From assembly GCF_002149965.1 (NCBI RefSeq), contig NZ_MSQB01000009.1, positions 1-64,000 of the forward strand: a DNA stretch of 64,000 nt, read 5' to 3'. The notes beneath the pieces are model-generated. The model was not told where the DNA came from. It did not search any database and was given only the letters and a program-made list of their open reading frames with translations. The translations under genes and the position numbers were made by a program. Positions 10,796-18,878 of the stretch are shown here, in pieces. The stretch's first letter is position 1. Every line of letters starts with the position of its first letter. Origin of the DNA: Novosphingobium panipatense (GTDB taxonomy: Bacteria > Pseudomonadota > Alphaproteobacteria > Sphingomonadales > Sphingomonadaceae).

Positions 10796-10815
10796 GCGGT
10801 GAGGGCGGGACGGAG

Positions 10816-11319
10816 ATGGCGCGAGTAACGGATAAGACGATGCAGGATCAAAACCCAATCTCTGAGAAATCGCGCGAATGGCGCGGTGCTCATCCAGCGC
10901 TCTGGATCGCCCTGTTCGGAATTTTCATCGCTTTCGCCTGGGAGATGCTCCAGCTTCCCTTCTACCAGTCAGCTGGTCTGTCGCCCGCCGAGGCTGCTCG
11001 CCGCTGTGGCCTAGCCTCGTTCGGCGACGCTGGCATAATGGTTGCGGCTTATCTCGTCGCCTCGATCGGCAATCGACAATGTCCGTGGTTGACCCGTTTT
11101 GAGGCTTGGCGCTTCGCCGTCTACCTTGCGACCGGCCTCGTAATAACGGCTTTCGTCGAAATCCTGGCGGTCGGCGCCGATTGGGGATGGACGTACAGCG
11201 AGAGCATGCCTCTGCTGCCGGGGACCGACATTGGCCTAGTCCCCATGCTGATGTGGATTGTGGTCCCTTCAGCGACTTTGTGGTTCGCGCGGCGAATGGG
11301 AACCGGACCCGCGCGATAG
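10816..11319 (+). CDS. Unknown four-helix membrane protein
   Basis: This 167-residue protein starts at 10816 (GGGACGGAG immediately upstream), 20 bp after the ATPase stop. Four hydrophobic segments are visible: ALWIALFGIFIAFAWEML, ASFGDAGIMVAAYLVASI, FAVYLATGLVITAFVEI and LVPMLMWIVVPSATLWF. Acidic and aromatic residues sit at the helix ends (EML; WGWTYSES). No metal-binding motif is apparent. I do not recognise a family. Location at the end of the copper operon suggests an accessory role, but this is inference only. Confidence 0.65.
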   Translation: MARVTDKTMQDQNPISEKSREWRGAHPALWIALFGIFIAFAWEMLQLPFYQSAGLSPAEAARRCGLASFGDAGIMVAAYLVASIGNRQCPWLTRFEAWRFAVYLATGLVITAFVEILAVGADWGWTYSESMPLLPGTDIGLVPMLMWIVVPSATLWFARRMGTGPAR

Positions 11320-11592
11320 GAAGTTGATCAACTGGTTCAGCAGCAACTAGCCGAGGTGGAGCGCAAAATCTCCGATCTAATGGCTTTACGAGACGAGCTG
11401 GGACAGATGTTACGGTCCTGCGAGTCGGACAAGATCGGTGAATGCAAGGTCATCGGATGCCTCGGGCACCATAGCGTTGTGCAAGATCTCAATGGCTGTC
11501 CGCTTGTGGATCACCCATGGAAGGAGTGGAACGGCCGAAATGGGGCGCAAAGCTGGCGCCGGTCGGCACTGCGAATGGACGGCAGAAATTAG
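11320..11592 (+). pseudogene. C-terminal remnant of a MerR-family regulator
   Basis: After the stop of the membrane protein an open frame without a good start encodes the long dimerisation helix typical of MerR proteins (QQLAEVERKISDLMALRDEL), followed by two cysteines (SC…GEC) at the place of the metal-binding loop. The DNA-binding winged helix is absent. The last 40 residues look unlike a MerR tail. It is probably the stub of the locus regulator (CueR-like), cut off by a deletion. Compare the intact MerR genes at 21409 and 57613. Confidence 0.6.
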
Positions 11593-11706
11593 GGCGCTGC
11601 GTGTTGCCCTGTAACGGCAGCTATGTCGGCGGGACGGGCTGCCCATGCATGAAGATGCTGCAGTGACGACGCCTGCTTAGCGGGCTTGCTCTCGACCCGA
11701 TGAGAG

Positions 11707-11945
11707 GTGAAGCTGCCACTCGTGGTCAACCTTTTCGTCGCCATCACCGATCGCAGCTGGTTCGAGCTGCTAAGCCAAGAGTGGCCCGACGAGGTCAATT
11801 TCTGGCAGCCAAGCGGCAATCGCAATTTCGGCGCGGTGTCAGTCGGCGAACTATTCTTGTTCAAGCTCCATGCGCCCGATGATTTCATCGTCGGCGGCGG
11901 CATCTTCAGCCATGCCTCGAACGTGCCGCTTTCGCTCGCCTGGGG
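11707..11945 (+). pseudogene. N-terminal fragment of an HNH/restriction-endonuclease-like protein, cut by IS21
   Basis: A GTG at 11707 opens about 79 codons (MKLPLVVNLFVAITDRSWFE…) before the left end of the IS21 element at 11946. The conserved core NFWQPSG…LFLFKLHAPDDFIVGGG resembles the N-terminal half of proteins annotated as HNH restriction endonucleases. The nuclease half is missing and no continuation is found on the other side of the element. The identification is from recalled family motifs only. Confidence 0.5.
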
Positions 11946-12117
11946 TGTCAATCGGCGTGCAAACGGGACCCCCGATCGGCGCGCAAAAGGGACCCCCTTT
12001 CAAGGATGCCACGACGGTCGAGGAACGCGCCTTGCGCTGCGCGCGGCGTAGGGAGGGCGGAGCCCGACCGGAGGCGCGCGCAGCGCAAAGCATCTTAATC
12101 CCGGCGTGCGGCGGGGA

Positions 12118-12846
12118 TCAGTTTCGGTTCTTGAAGCGCCAGCTGTCATTGCCGGTCTCGATGATGTCGCAATGGTGGGTGACGCGATCGAGGAGAGCGG
12201 TGGTCATCTTGGGGTCGCCGAACACCGTCGGCCAATCCCCGAACGCCAGGTTGGTCGTGATGATGACGCTGGTTTGCTCGTAAAGTTTGCTGACCAGATG
12301 GAACAGCAACTGCCCGCCTGAACGGGCGAAGGGAAGATAGCCAAGCTCATCGAGCACGACGAGGTCGAGGCGAGAGAGCTGGGCGGCAAGCGCGCCGCTT
12401 TTTCCGATCCGGGCTTCCTCTTCGAGGCGGGTCACCAGATCCACGGTGTTGAAGTAACGCCCCCGCGCTCCAGTGCGGACGACATTGGCGGTGATGGCGA
12501 TGGCCAGATGGGTTTTGCCGGTGCCGGTGCCACCGACCAGGACGACATTGCGCCGTGCGGGCAGGAACGCCCCGCCGTGCAGCGAACGGACCAGCCCCTC
12601 GTTGATCGGCGTCCCCTCGAAGTGGAAAGCATCAATGTCCTTCACCACCGGCAGCTTGGCGGCCGCCATCCGGTATCGGATCGAGGCGGCGTGGCGGTGC
12701 GTTGCCTCCGCACGCAGCAGATCGGTCAGTATCTCCATCGTCGTGCGCTGGCGCTGAAGCCCTGTGGTGACGGCCTCATCGAACGCGCCGGCCATCCCTT
12801 TGAGTCCGAGCCCGCGCATCGCGTCGATCATGTCATGCCGCTGCAT
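12118..12846 (-). CDS. istB: IS21 family helper ATPase IstB
   Basis: This 242-residue AAA+ ATPase assists the IstA transposase in choosing target DNA. The Walker A motif [10 protein letters not shown] lies near residues 104-113 and a Walker B-like [12 protein letters not shown] near 165-176. The N-terminal helical domain ([16 protein letters not shown]) is normal for the family and the length is typical (about 240-260). It starts 14 bp inside the end of istA, the usual overlap. The C-terminus ends within about 120 bp of the left terminal repeats. It appears intact. Confidence 0.92.
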   Translation of the reverse strand: MQRHDMIDAMRGLGLKGMAGAFDEAVTTGLQRQRTTMEILTDLLRAEATHRHAASIRYRMAAAKLPVVKDIDAFHFEGTPINEGLVRSLHGGAFLPARRNVVLVGGTGTGKTHLAIAITANVVRTGARGRYFNTVDLVTRLEEEARIGKSGALAAQLSRLDLVVLDELGYLPFARSGGQLLFHLVSKLYEQTSVIITTNLAFGDWPTVFGDPKMTTALLDRVTHHCDIIETGNDSWRFKNRN

Positions 12847-14347
12847 GGAAGTTCCTCAGTTGGTCGTAACGGGCACAGTCGGCGATCGGCGGATGCCGCA
12901 GGGCATGGTCCTCCGACGTGACGATCGTCAGCGGTCGCGGCGGTTCGCGGCGCCGTGCCAGGATATTGAGGATCAAGTCGTCGCTCGCCGTGCCGGTTGC
13001 CAGTGCCTCCCGCACGGCGGCTTCGACGAGTTCCAGGCCATCGGTCAGCACGGCCGCCAGCACGCGCACGAACCGCCGGTCGGCATCATCGCCGTTGCCC
13101 AGCTTGCGTCGCAACCGGGCGAGCGCCGGCGGCAGTTCCCAGTCCTGGAAGGGTGCGCCGTTGCGTAAAGCGCCGGGCTTGCGGGCCAGCACCGGCAGAT
13201 AGTGCCAGGGATCATAGATGGTGCGGTTCCGCCCGAAGAAGCGGGGATGCTCAGCGACGACCTCATCGCCGCATCGCACGACAATGCGGTCGGCATAGGC
13301 CCGAACCTGCACCGTGCGCCGCGCCACCGTCGAGAGGACCGAGTAACGGTTGCGATCGTAGCTGATCAGGCAGGTGCCCGACACGCCGTGCTCGCTCTCG
13401 TTGAAGCCGTCGAACGGCCCAAGCATCGACTGTAATGCAGGACGTTCCATCTCCAGCATCTGCGCCACGGTCTGGTCGCCCTGCTCAGGATGGGCCTGCC
13501 GTTCGGCCCAGCGTCGGCACTCAGCTTCCAGCCAGCCATTGAGCTCCTCGAGGCTGGCGAACCGCAGACGGGGCTGGAAGAAGCGTCCCCGGATCGTCTG
13601 CACCTGGTTCTCGACCTGACCCTTCTCCCATCCCGCCGCCGGCGAGCAGGCCGTGGGCTCGACCATATAATGGTCGGCCATGATCAGGAACCGCCGGTTG
13701 AACACCCGGTCCTTGCCGGTGAACACGCTCGTCACCGCCGTCTTCATATTATCGTAGATGCCGCGCCGGGGCACGCCGCCGAAGAAGGCAAAGCCGCGCG
13801 CATGCGCGTCGAACAGCATCTCCTGGGTCTCGCGTGGATAGGCCCGGACATACACAGCCCGCGATGCGCACAGCCTCATGTGCGCGACCTTTACCCGCAT
13901 CGGCTTGCCGGCGATCTCGACATCCTCGTGGCTCCAATCGAACTGGTAGGCCTCGCCGGGCTGGAACAGCATCGGAATGAAGGCCGTCGTCCCGTCGCCG
14001 ACATCCCTGCGCCGCTCGATCTTCCACCGCGCCGCATAGCGGCGCACGGCATCGTAAGAGCCCTCGAAACCCTCACGCACCAGAAGGTCGTGGATACGGG
14101 TCATCCGAAGCCGGTCACGTCGGCCCCGTACCTCGTTCTCTTCCAGCAGCACATCCAGCCGATCCTGAAACGGACCGATCCGCGGCAGCGGCTGAACCTT
14201 GCGTCGATAATCAAATGCGCCTTCCGGCGCCCGGATCGCCTTGCGGATTACCTTCCGCGACACATGCAGATCACGCGCGATCGCCTTGATCGCCTTCCCG
14301 CCGGCATACTCACGCCGGATACGAACCACTGTCTCCAAAACCAACAT
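12833..14347 (-). CDS. istA: IS21 family transposase IstA
   Basis: This 504-residue DDE transposase has an N-terminal helix-turn-helix ([22 protein letters not shown], residues 18-39) that would bind the terminal repeats. The integrase core starts near residue 115 ([12 protein letters not shown] carries the first Asp), with further acidic residues around YDNMKTAV and EKGQVENQV. The C-terminal segment is a Mu-type beta-barrel region. It is transcribed away from the right end (14459), and istB overlaps its 3' end. The protein is full length and seems intact. Confidence 0.92.
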   Translation of the reverse strand: MLVLETVVRIRREYAGGKAIKAIARDLHVSRKVIRKAIRAPEGAFDYRRKVQPLPRIGPFQDRLDVLLEENEVRGRRDRLRMTRIHDLLVREGFEGSYDAVRRYAARWKIERRRDVGDGTTAFIPMLFQPGEAYQFDWSHEDVEIAGKPMRVKVAHMRLCASRAVYVRAYPRETQEMLFDAHARGFAFFGGVPRRGIYDNMKTAVTSVFTGKDRVFNRRFLIMADHYMVEPTACSPAAGWEKGQVENQVQTIRGRFFQPRLRFASLEELNGWLEAECRRWAERQAHPEQGDQTVAQMLEMERPALQSMLGPFDGFNESEHGVSGTCLISYDRNRYSVLSTVARRTVQVRAYADRIVVRCGDEVVAEHPRFFGRNRTIYDPWHYLPVLARKPGALRNGAPFQDWELPPALARLRRKLGNGDDADRRFVRVLAAVLTDGLELVEAAVREALATGTASDDLILNILARRREPPRPLTIVTSEDHALRHPPIADCARYDQLRNFHAAA

Positions 14348-14459
14348 CCCGATCTCGCCGCATGAACTTCCACGCGGCTGTGTAAGCTATCGAAATGAGG
14401 GGTCCCTTTTAGACGCCGATCACCCCGCTAACGGGGTCCTTTTTGCACGCCGATTCACA

Positions 14460-15261
14460 ACCTGAGTATGTCCGCCCCTACGTCAAGGCCCAGAAGAATG
14501 ACGACCGCGATGCCGAGGCGATCGCGGAAGCTGCGACACGGCCGACTATGCGATTTGTCGAGCTGAAGTCCGAAGAACAGCTGGACATGCAGACGCTGCA
14601 TCGCATTCGTGATCAGCTCGTCGGTGAACGCACTTCGCTAATGAACCAGATTCGGAGCCTGCTTCTGGAACGTGGCCACATCGTACCCCAAGGCCGTGCA
14701 AAGCTCGCCGTCCGGCTTGCCGAGTTGCTTGACGCAGACGAGCCAGTGCTTGGCTGCCGCATCCACCGGCTTGTAAGTGATATGCGGCAGCGCTGGACCG
14801 CACTCGACGAGCGGATCGGCGATCTCGATGCCGAGTTCACCCAAGCGGCGCAGGAGGACGAGCGCACGCGGCGCCTGCTGACCATACCCGGCATCGGGGC
14901 GCTTAATGCGACCGCGCTTGTGGCCGCAGTTGGCGATGCCCGCACTTTCGGGCGTGGCCGTGATCTTGCCGCGTGGCTGGGCTTGGTACCACGACAAGCG
15001 ACAACGGGGGGCAAGCCGCGACTGCTGGGAATCAGCAAGCGCGGTAGCCGTTATCTTCGCAAGATCCTTATCCAGGGAGCGCGTTCGTCGTTACCAACGA
15101 TGAGCAAGAGTGACACACGCCTTGGCGCCTGGCTGCGCGGTCTGCTTGCGCGCTCCCACGCCAACACCGTCGTGGTCGCCCTGGCTGCCAAGATGGCACG
15201 TATAGTCTGGGCGCTGCTCCGCCACGAGCGCACCTTCAATCCGGTTGCGCAAGCGGCCTGA
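14460..15261 (+). pseudogene. IS110-family transposase, N-terminus lost at the IS21 junction
   Basis: The frame continues directly out of the IS21 right end and encodes the C-terminal two thirds of an IS110/IS1111 transposase. It starts at PEYVRPYVKAQKNDDRDAEA, the end of the RuvC-like DEDD domain. A coiled middle region follows, then the Tnp_20 domain with the conserved LLTIPGIGALNATAL and LAAWLGLVPRQ…GISKRGSRYLRKIL. The catalytic N-terminal part (about 80 residues) is absent, so the protein cannot transpose. The 240 bp after it (15262-15500) hold no gene I can support. Confidence 0.85.
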
Positions 15262-15500
15262 ATGAGTTCGGTCGATGCACCTCGCACCGACTGGATGACG
15301 TCTGCGGGAGGTAAGTGACAGATGGCCTGACAGTCGACCGGTGTCTTGGAACCCTATGGCGCAAAATGGCACTCGATGCCGGCCCCTTTATGAGGACCAG
15401 GACGCGCGGATCTCCATCTTGGCCAACGATCTCGCATCGAAAGGCCGGATACGTTTTCGCAGACTGCTCAGTACATCCAACACAAACCGCTTGCCGACGG

Positions 15501-15653
15501 GGCGGGCCATACGTTGCACTAACGAACGCCATGGGCAAGGCGCCTGAGGAGATCCGTAGCGCAGCGCATTACATTTCAACCAGCAACGACAAAGATGGCA
15601 TCGCCGATGCCATCGACGCATTTCTGCTGCCGCTTGTGGGAGGATCATCATGA
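15501..15653 (+). pseudogene. C-terminal fragment of a Cof-type HAD hydrolase
   Basis: About 50 codons in frame to 15653 encode VALTNAMGKAPEEIRSAAHY and STSNDKDGIADAI. This is the recognisable C-terminus of Cof/HAD-IIB phosphatases (xxMGNAxxEVKxxAxxVTxSNxEDGVA). The upstream part of the frame is unrelated sequence. It overlaps the next HAD gene by ATGA, which suggests that two HAD genes once formed an operon. Confidence 0.6.
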
Positions 15654-16396
15654 AGCGACTGGCCGCTTTCGACCTCGACGGAACGCTCGCGCTCAGCAAG
15701 CAGCCGCTCGACGATGAAATGGCGGATCTGCTTACCCGCCTGCTCGACGTGACGATGGTAGCGATCATCTCCGGAGGCGACTGGCCGCAATTCGAGAAAC
15801 AGGTGGTGTCGCGCATGCCCGCCCGGGCGCGGCTCGACAATTTCATCATCCAGCCGACCACGGGCACCAAGCTCTATCGTCACGCCGACGGCCAATGGAC
15901 GCGTATCTATGCCGATCTGTTCACCGGCGACGAAAGCCAGCGCATCCGCGAAGCACTGACCAAGGCGGTCGAGCAGGCGGGCTATCCAAACGAGAACATC
16001 TGGGGCGAGCAGATCGAGGATCGCGGCAGCCAGATCACATTCTCCGCGCTCGGTCAGGAGGCGCCGCTCGAGGCCAAGGACACGTGGGATCCCGATCACG
16101 CCAAGCGCAAGAAATTGCAGGCCCTGCTCCAGCCGTTGCTGCCAGGCTTTGCCATCAATATCGGCGGGGCGACATCGATCGACATCACGCGCGAAGGGAT
16201 AGACAAGGCCTATGGCCTTAAGCGCCTTTCCGAGCAGACCGGCGTCGCGCTCGACGAGATGATCTTCTTCGGTGACGCGATCTTCCCGGGCGGAAATGAT
16301 TATCCGGCCAAGCACCTCGGGCTGGATACCGTTCGAGTCCGCGACGTTGCCGAAACCAAGTCGGTGGTTGGCGCGATCGCTGCCTGGCTAGTCTAA
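15650..16396 (+). CDS. HAD-IIB family sugar phosphatase / phosphomannomutase-like hydrolase
   Basis: The protein has 248 residues. Motif I FDLDGTLA (residues 7-14) carries the nucleophilic and general-acid Asp. Motif II is the SGG near residue 41. A C2-type cap domain lies in the middle (NFIIQPTTGTKLY…), a Lys is near DKAYGLKRL, and the late motif FFGDAIFPGGNDYP binds Mg2+. The layout fits HAD-IIB phosphatases resembling eukaryotic-type phosphomannomutase. It is a cytosolic enzyme acting on a phosphorylated sugar, substrate unknown. A second, broken gene with a near-identical start (MKWLIAFDLDGTLAESK) lies at 43562-43642 behind the P1B-4 ATPase. The gene appears intact amid mobile debris. Confidence 0.85.
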   Translation: MKRLAAFDLDGTLALSKQPLDDEMADLLTRLLDVTMVAIISGGDWPQFEKQVVSRMPARARLDNFIIQPTTGTKLYRHADGQWTRIYADLFTGDESQRIREALTKAVEQAGYPNENIWGEQIEDRGSQITFSALGQEAPLEAKDTWDPDHAKRKKLQALLQPLLPGFAINIGGATSIDITREGIDKAYGLKRLSEQTGVALDEMIFFGDAIFPGGNDYPAKHLGLDTVRVRDVAETKSVVGAIAAWLV

Positions 16397-16542
16397 AAGC
16401 GCTACCGCCGATACCTAACCAGTCCCGCTTTCGCGCCCGTACGACCCAGCTTCGCAGCGGTCCCACATTGTGGAGCCGACGGATCGCTTCAATCGTGCCG
16501 GAGCTGCTTGACCCCACTACGCCTGGGCGCGTTCTAGGACAC

Positions 16543-16983
16543 TCAGCTGGCCATGTCCGCCATCATCCGACAGCTGGCGGCGCAATCCTTGCAGGTAGCC
16601 GAGCAACGCTTGATCCGCTCGCCCACGACGTGGCTCAGGCATTCCCGCGCACATCGTTCGCAGCCGTCAGCGCAGGCGCGACACAGGATGGTATGGAGGG
16701 AGGATTCGCGCAGCATCGAGTTGGCGGTCGCCTGGCACAGTTCCGCACAGTCGTTCAGCATGGCGATCAGCGACGCCGTGGCTGACGCGCCGCCTTGCTT
16801 CGTCAGCCAGGCGGCGGTCTCCAGGCACATGCGGTGCGAAGCCACGCAATCGTCGATGCAGTCCGTCATCGACATCGCCATCCCTTCCATTCGATGCTGC
16901 TGCGCCGCCGCCGGCCCAGCCAGCGTTCCAGCGGCGGCAAGGCCGGCGCCGGCCATCAGCAATTCGCGTCTCTCGATCATCAT
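16543..16983 (-). CDS. Csp1-like four-helix copper storage protein, Tat-exported
   Basis: The protein has 146 residues. A twin-arginine signal (ERRELLMAGAGLAAAG) directs export, cleaved near AAA-QQ. The mature part is helical with 14 cysteines in CxxxC or CxxC pairs (TDCIDDC, NDCAELC, LCRACADGC, ERCARECLS, RCSATCKDCAASC). Known Csp1 proteins are tetramers of four-helix bundles whose inward cysteines bind many Cu(I) ions. A Met/His stretch (HRMEGMAMSM) follows the signal. GGAGG lies upstream of the tandem ATGs at 16983 and 16980. It is the last gene of the MerR-controlled minus-strand operon, suggesting copper buffering coupled to the redox proteins. Confidence 0.85.
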   Translation of the reverse strand: MMIERRELLMAGAGLAAAGTLAGPAAAQQHRMEGMAMSMTDCIDDCVASHRMCLETAAWLTKQGGASATASLIAMLNDCAELCQATANSMLRESSLHTILCRACADGCERCARECLSHVVGERIKRCSATCKDCAASCRMMADMAS

Positions 16984-16997
16984 GCACCTCCCATCTG

Positions 16998-17444
16998 CTA
17001 TCCCTTGAGCGCTGCGCCGCGTCCGGCGGCCTCAGCCGTCATAGGCGACCCATCCAACGCCGCAGCACGCGCCTTCTCCCGCGCCATCCGGGTTTCCTCC
17101 CAAGGCCAGTGGCCGTTGATCTCGACCCCAAGCGAGATGCTCAGGAAGGTCCGCACCAGCACAAGCCCGGCCAGCACGATGAGATCGTCGAGCGTCGGGT
17201 TGATCACCAGCGACTTGACGATGTCGCCGGCGACCAGAAATTCCAAACCGAGCAGGATGCTGCGGCCGAGCGCCGAGCGGAACGCGCTATAGGCCTCGGT
17301 CCGGTCGCCCGCCCTCGCCCGCCGCGCAAACAGAAAGGTTGCGAGCCCCGCGCCGACGAGGATGGTCAGCGTGCCCGCCAGTTCCAGGCCGATCACCGCA
17401 AGCCGGAAGAAGGCGCTCAGCCAGTCGGCCTCAATGGTGATCAT
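16998..17444 (-). CDS. DUF1622-type membrane protein
   Basis: The 148-residue protein starts at 17444, giving MITIEADWLSAFFRLAVIG. Three membrane helices are visible: about 10-35, 62-82 (LGRSILLGLEFLVAGDIV) and 90-112 (LDDLIVLAGLVLVRTFLSISL). The LEFLVAGDIVKSL and VRTFLSISLGVEI motifs are those of the DUF1622 family, whose function is unknown. Its start overlaps the end of the multihaem cytochrome gene by 14 bp, so the two are coupled. The C-terminal tail is cytoplasmic, rich in Ala/Glu/Arg. Confidence 0.8.
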   Translation of the reverse strand: MITIEADWLSAFFRLAVIGLELAGTLTILVGAGLATFLFARRARAGDRTEAYSAFRSALGRSILLGLEFLVAGDIVKSLVINPTLDDLIVLAGLVLVRTFLSISLGVEINGHWPWEETRMAREKARAAALDGSPMTAEAAGRGAALKG

Positions 17445-18153
17445 ACCAGCCTCGCTTGCGGATATTGTTGAAGCTGTCGGTGGCGTGACAGGCATAGCAT
17501 TGGTCGACGCGCGCTTTCGATCCGGCTGCGCGCTGCGAGACCATGCTGAAATGCTCCATGAAGTGACTGGGCGGCGCCTTGTGGCACTCGGCGCACTGCG
17601 TCGAATTGACCGACGGATGGCGATAATTGGCGATCTTCCAGCTGTCGGTCTTGTGGCAGCTCGCGCAGTCGGTGCCGAACAGGCCCTGGTGCGGATCGCG
17701 GAACGCATGGCAGCTCGCGCAATTGAGCGCGGTCTCGGGGGTCAGGCTTCGAATGTTTGTCGACATGCCCGCCAACGGCTGCCGCCACTTCGCCATGTCG
17801 AGCAAGGCGGCGTGATCCATGCGGATGATGCCGCGCTCTCCCTCATGTTCGACGTGGCAGGAGGTGCACTGCGTCGCTTTCGCGTGGAACTGAGTCGACT
17901 GCTTCGTCCCGAAATCCGTGCCTGCATGGCAGGTGAGACAGGTCCGGGTTTCGACGCCCTTGCCCGGCGTGTGACAGGCCGTGCATTGGCCGGCGAAGGA
18001 CTGGTGCGCGCTCGAGAGCGGGCCGGGCGAGACGAGCTGCGCCACCAGGCCGGCATCCCTAGGCGCGTCCGATCGCATCCGGATCGCGACCGCGGCGACC
18101 ATCACCAGCAGGGCTGCGATGAAGACGGCGTAGGAAAGACGCTGCCAGCTCAT
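17431..18153 (-). CDS. Membrane-anchored seven-haem cytochrome c
   Basis: The 240-residue protein has an uncleaved N-terminal helix (SYAVFIAALLVMVAAVAI) and a periplasmic domain with seven CxxCH haem sites: CTACH, CLTCH, CTSCH, CASCH, CASCH, CAECH and CYACH. Many extra His residues could serve as distal ligands, as in cytochrome c7/c3-like and NapC-linked domains. It would carry electrons in the periplasm. The start ATG at 18153 overlaps the cytochrome b-like gene by four bases. In context it is the likely acceptor for electrons passed through the membrane by the neighbouring proteins, but the terminal substrate is unknown. Confidence 0.88.
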   Translation of the reverse strand: MSWQRLSYAVFIAALLVMVAAVAIRMRSDAPRDAGLVAQLVSPGPLSSAHQSFAGQCTACHTPGKGVETRTCLTCHAGTDFGTKQSTQFHAKATQCTSCHVEHEGERGIIRMDHAALLDMAKWRQPLAGMSTNIRSLTPETALNCASCHAFRDPHQGLFGTDCASCHKTDSWKIANYRHPSVNSTQCAECHKAPPSHFMEHFSMVSQRAAGSKARVDQCYACHATDSFNNIRKRGWYDHH

Positions 18154-18878
18154 AGCCAGCGCAGCCCGTAATAGATCGCCGCGCCGACGTGGAGCGCGAG
18201 CAGCGCGAAGATGAGACAGCCCAGCAGGATGTGCAGGAACCGCCATCGCGCGAACAGGGTGTTGGTCGCCTCTTCGGCGCGGATCGCGAATTCGGTATCG
18301 GCCAGCGCCGCGGCGATCCCCGCCTTGTCCTGGGGGTGCTGGCCCGCGGGCGCATCCCCGGCGACGAACAGATAGCGCTTCCAGCCCGACAGCGGCGCGG
18401 CTGCGGTATCGGCCTGCGTCGGCGCCGCCGGCTCCTCGAGGAAGGCGGCGCGAAGCGAGGCCAGTTCCGACCTGCGTCCGCGCAGCGCCCGACCAAGCTG
18501 GGCAAGCAGGTAACGGCCGATGAAGCCGGTGATGACCGTCATCAGCAGGAGGACGGTCAGAAGCAGTCCGACCGGGCTTTCGAGCTTGTGCGCGGCGTGG
18601 ACCAGACCCAGGATCGGCGCCAGCACGCCGGCATAGATGTGGATGGCGAGCAGGGTCGGCTTGCTGACGAGCCGGGAGAGCGCCTTGTCGACCCAGGCGA
18701 TGTGCTTGGCCGCGACATAGGGAAGCGTCAGCAGCATCAGCACGAGCGCTGCGATCCCGATGATCCCGCCAGCGAGGCTACCCGGAAAGCGGGGCGACAC
18801 ATGCACGAGATAGCCGAACGGGAACAGCAGCAGGAACGCGACCAGCAGGCCCACGGCAATGTCGCTGCGTTCGCGCAT
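18150..18878 (-). CDS. Cytochrome b-like integral membrane protein
   Basis: The 242-residue protein starts at 18878, overlapping the stop of the reductase gene. Five membrane helices are seen: about 6-26, 33-55, 76-98, 103-125 and 210-235. Histidines lie inside helices in pairs (LLAIHIYAGVLAPILGLVHAAH; FLHILLGCLIFALLALHVG), an arrangement fitting bis-His haem b ligation. A cytoplasmic or periplasmic loop of about 80 residues separates helices 4 and 5. It would transfer electrons between the cytosolic flavin/iron-sulfur protein upstream and the multihaem cytochrome downstream. Haem binding is inferred from the His pattern. Confidence 0.75.
   Translation of the reverse strand: MRERSDIAVGLLVAFLLLFPFGYLVHVSPRFPGSLAGGIIGIAALVLMLLTLPYVAAKHIAWVDKALSRLVSKPTLLAIHIYAGVLAPILGLVHAAHKLESPVGLLLTVLLLMTVITGFIGRYLLAQLGRALRGRRSELASLRAAFLEEPAAPTQADTAAAPLSGWKRYLFVAGDAPAGQHPQDKAGIAAALADTEFAIRAEEATNTLFARWRFLHILLGCLIFALLALHVGAAIYYGLRWL

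Larger units (their letters stand above)
11946..14459. mobile_element. IS21-family insertion sequence
   Basis: The element is 2,514 bp and carries istA and istB on the minus strand. Both ends start TGT(C/G)AATCGGCGTGCAAA and each end holds two tandem copies of a roughly 24-bp motif ending AGGGACCCC: about 11950-11997 on the left, and about 14397-14455 in inverse orientation on the right. Such multiple terminal repeats are characteristic of IS21 transposase binding sites. Outer ends are TGT/ACA. The bases flanking the two ends do not match each other, so no target duplication is visible. The left neighbour is a nuclease fragment and the right neighbour an IS110 fragment, so the element has taken part in a deletion or recombination. 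Confidence 0.85.

Noticed and set aside
15388..15870. A minus-strand frame across the HAD fragment and HAD gene
   Set aside because: It crosses two HAD-related coding segments on the other strand, lacks domains and has no ribosome site.
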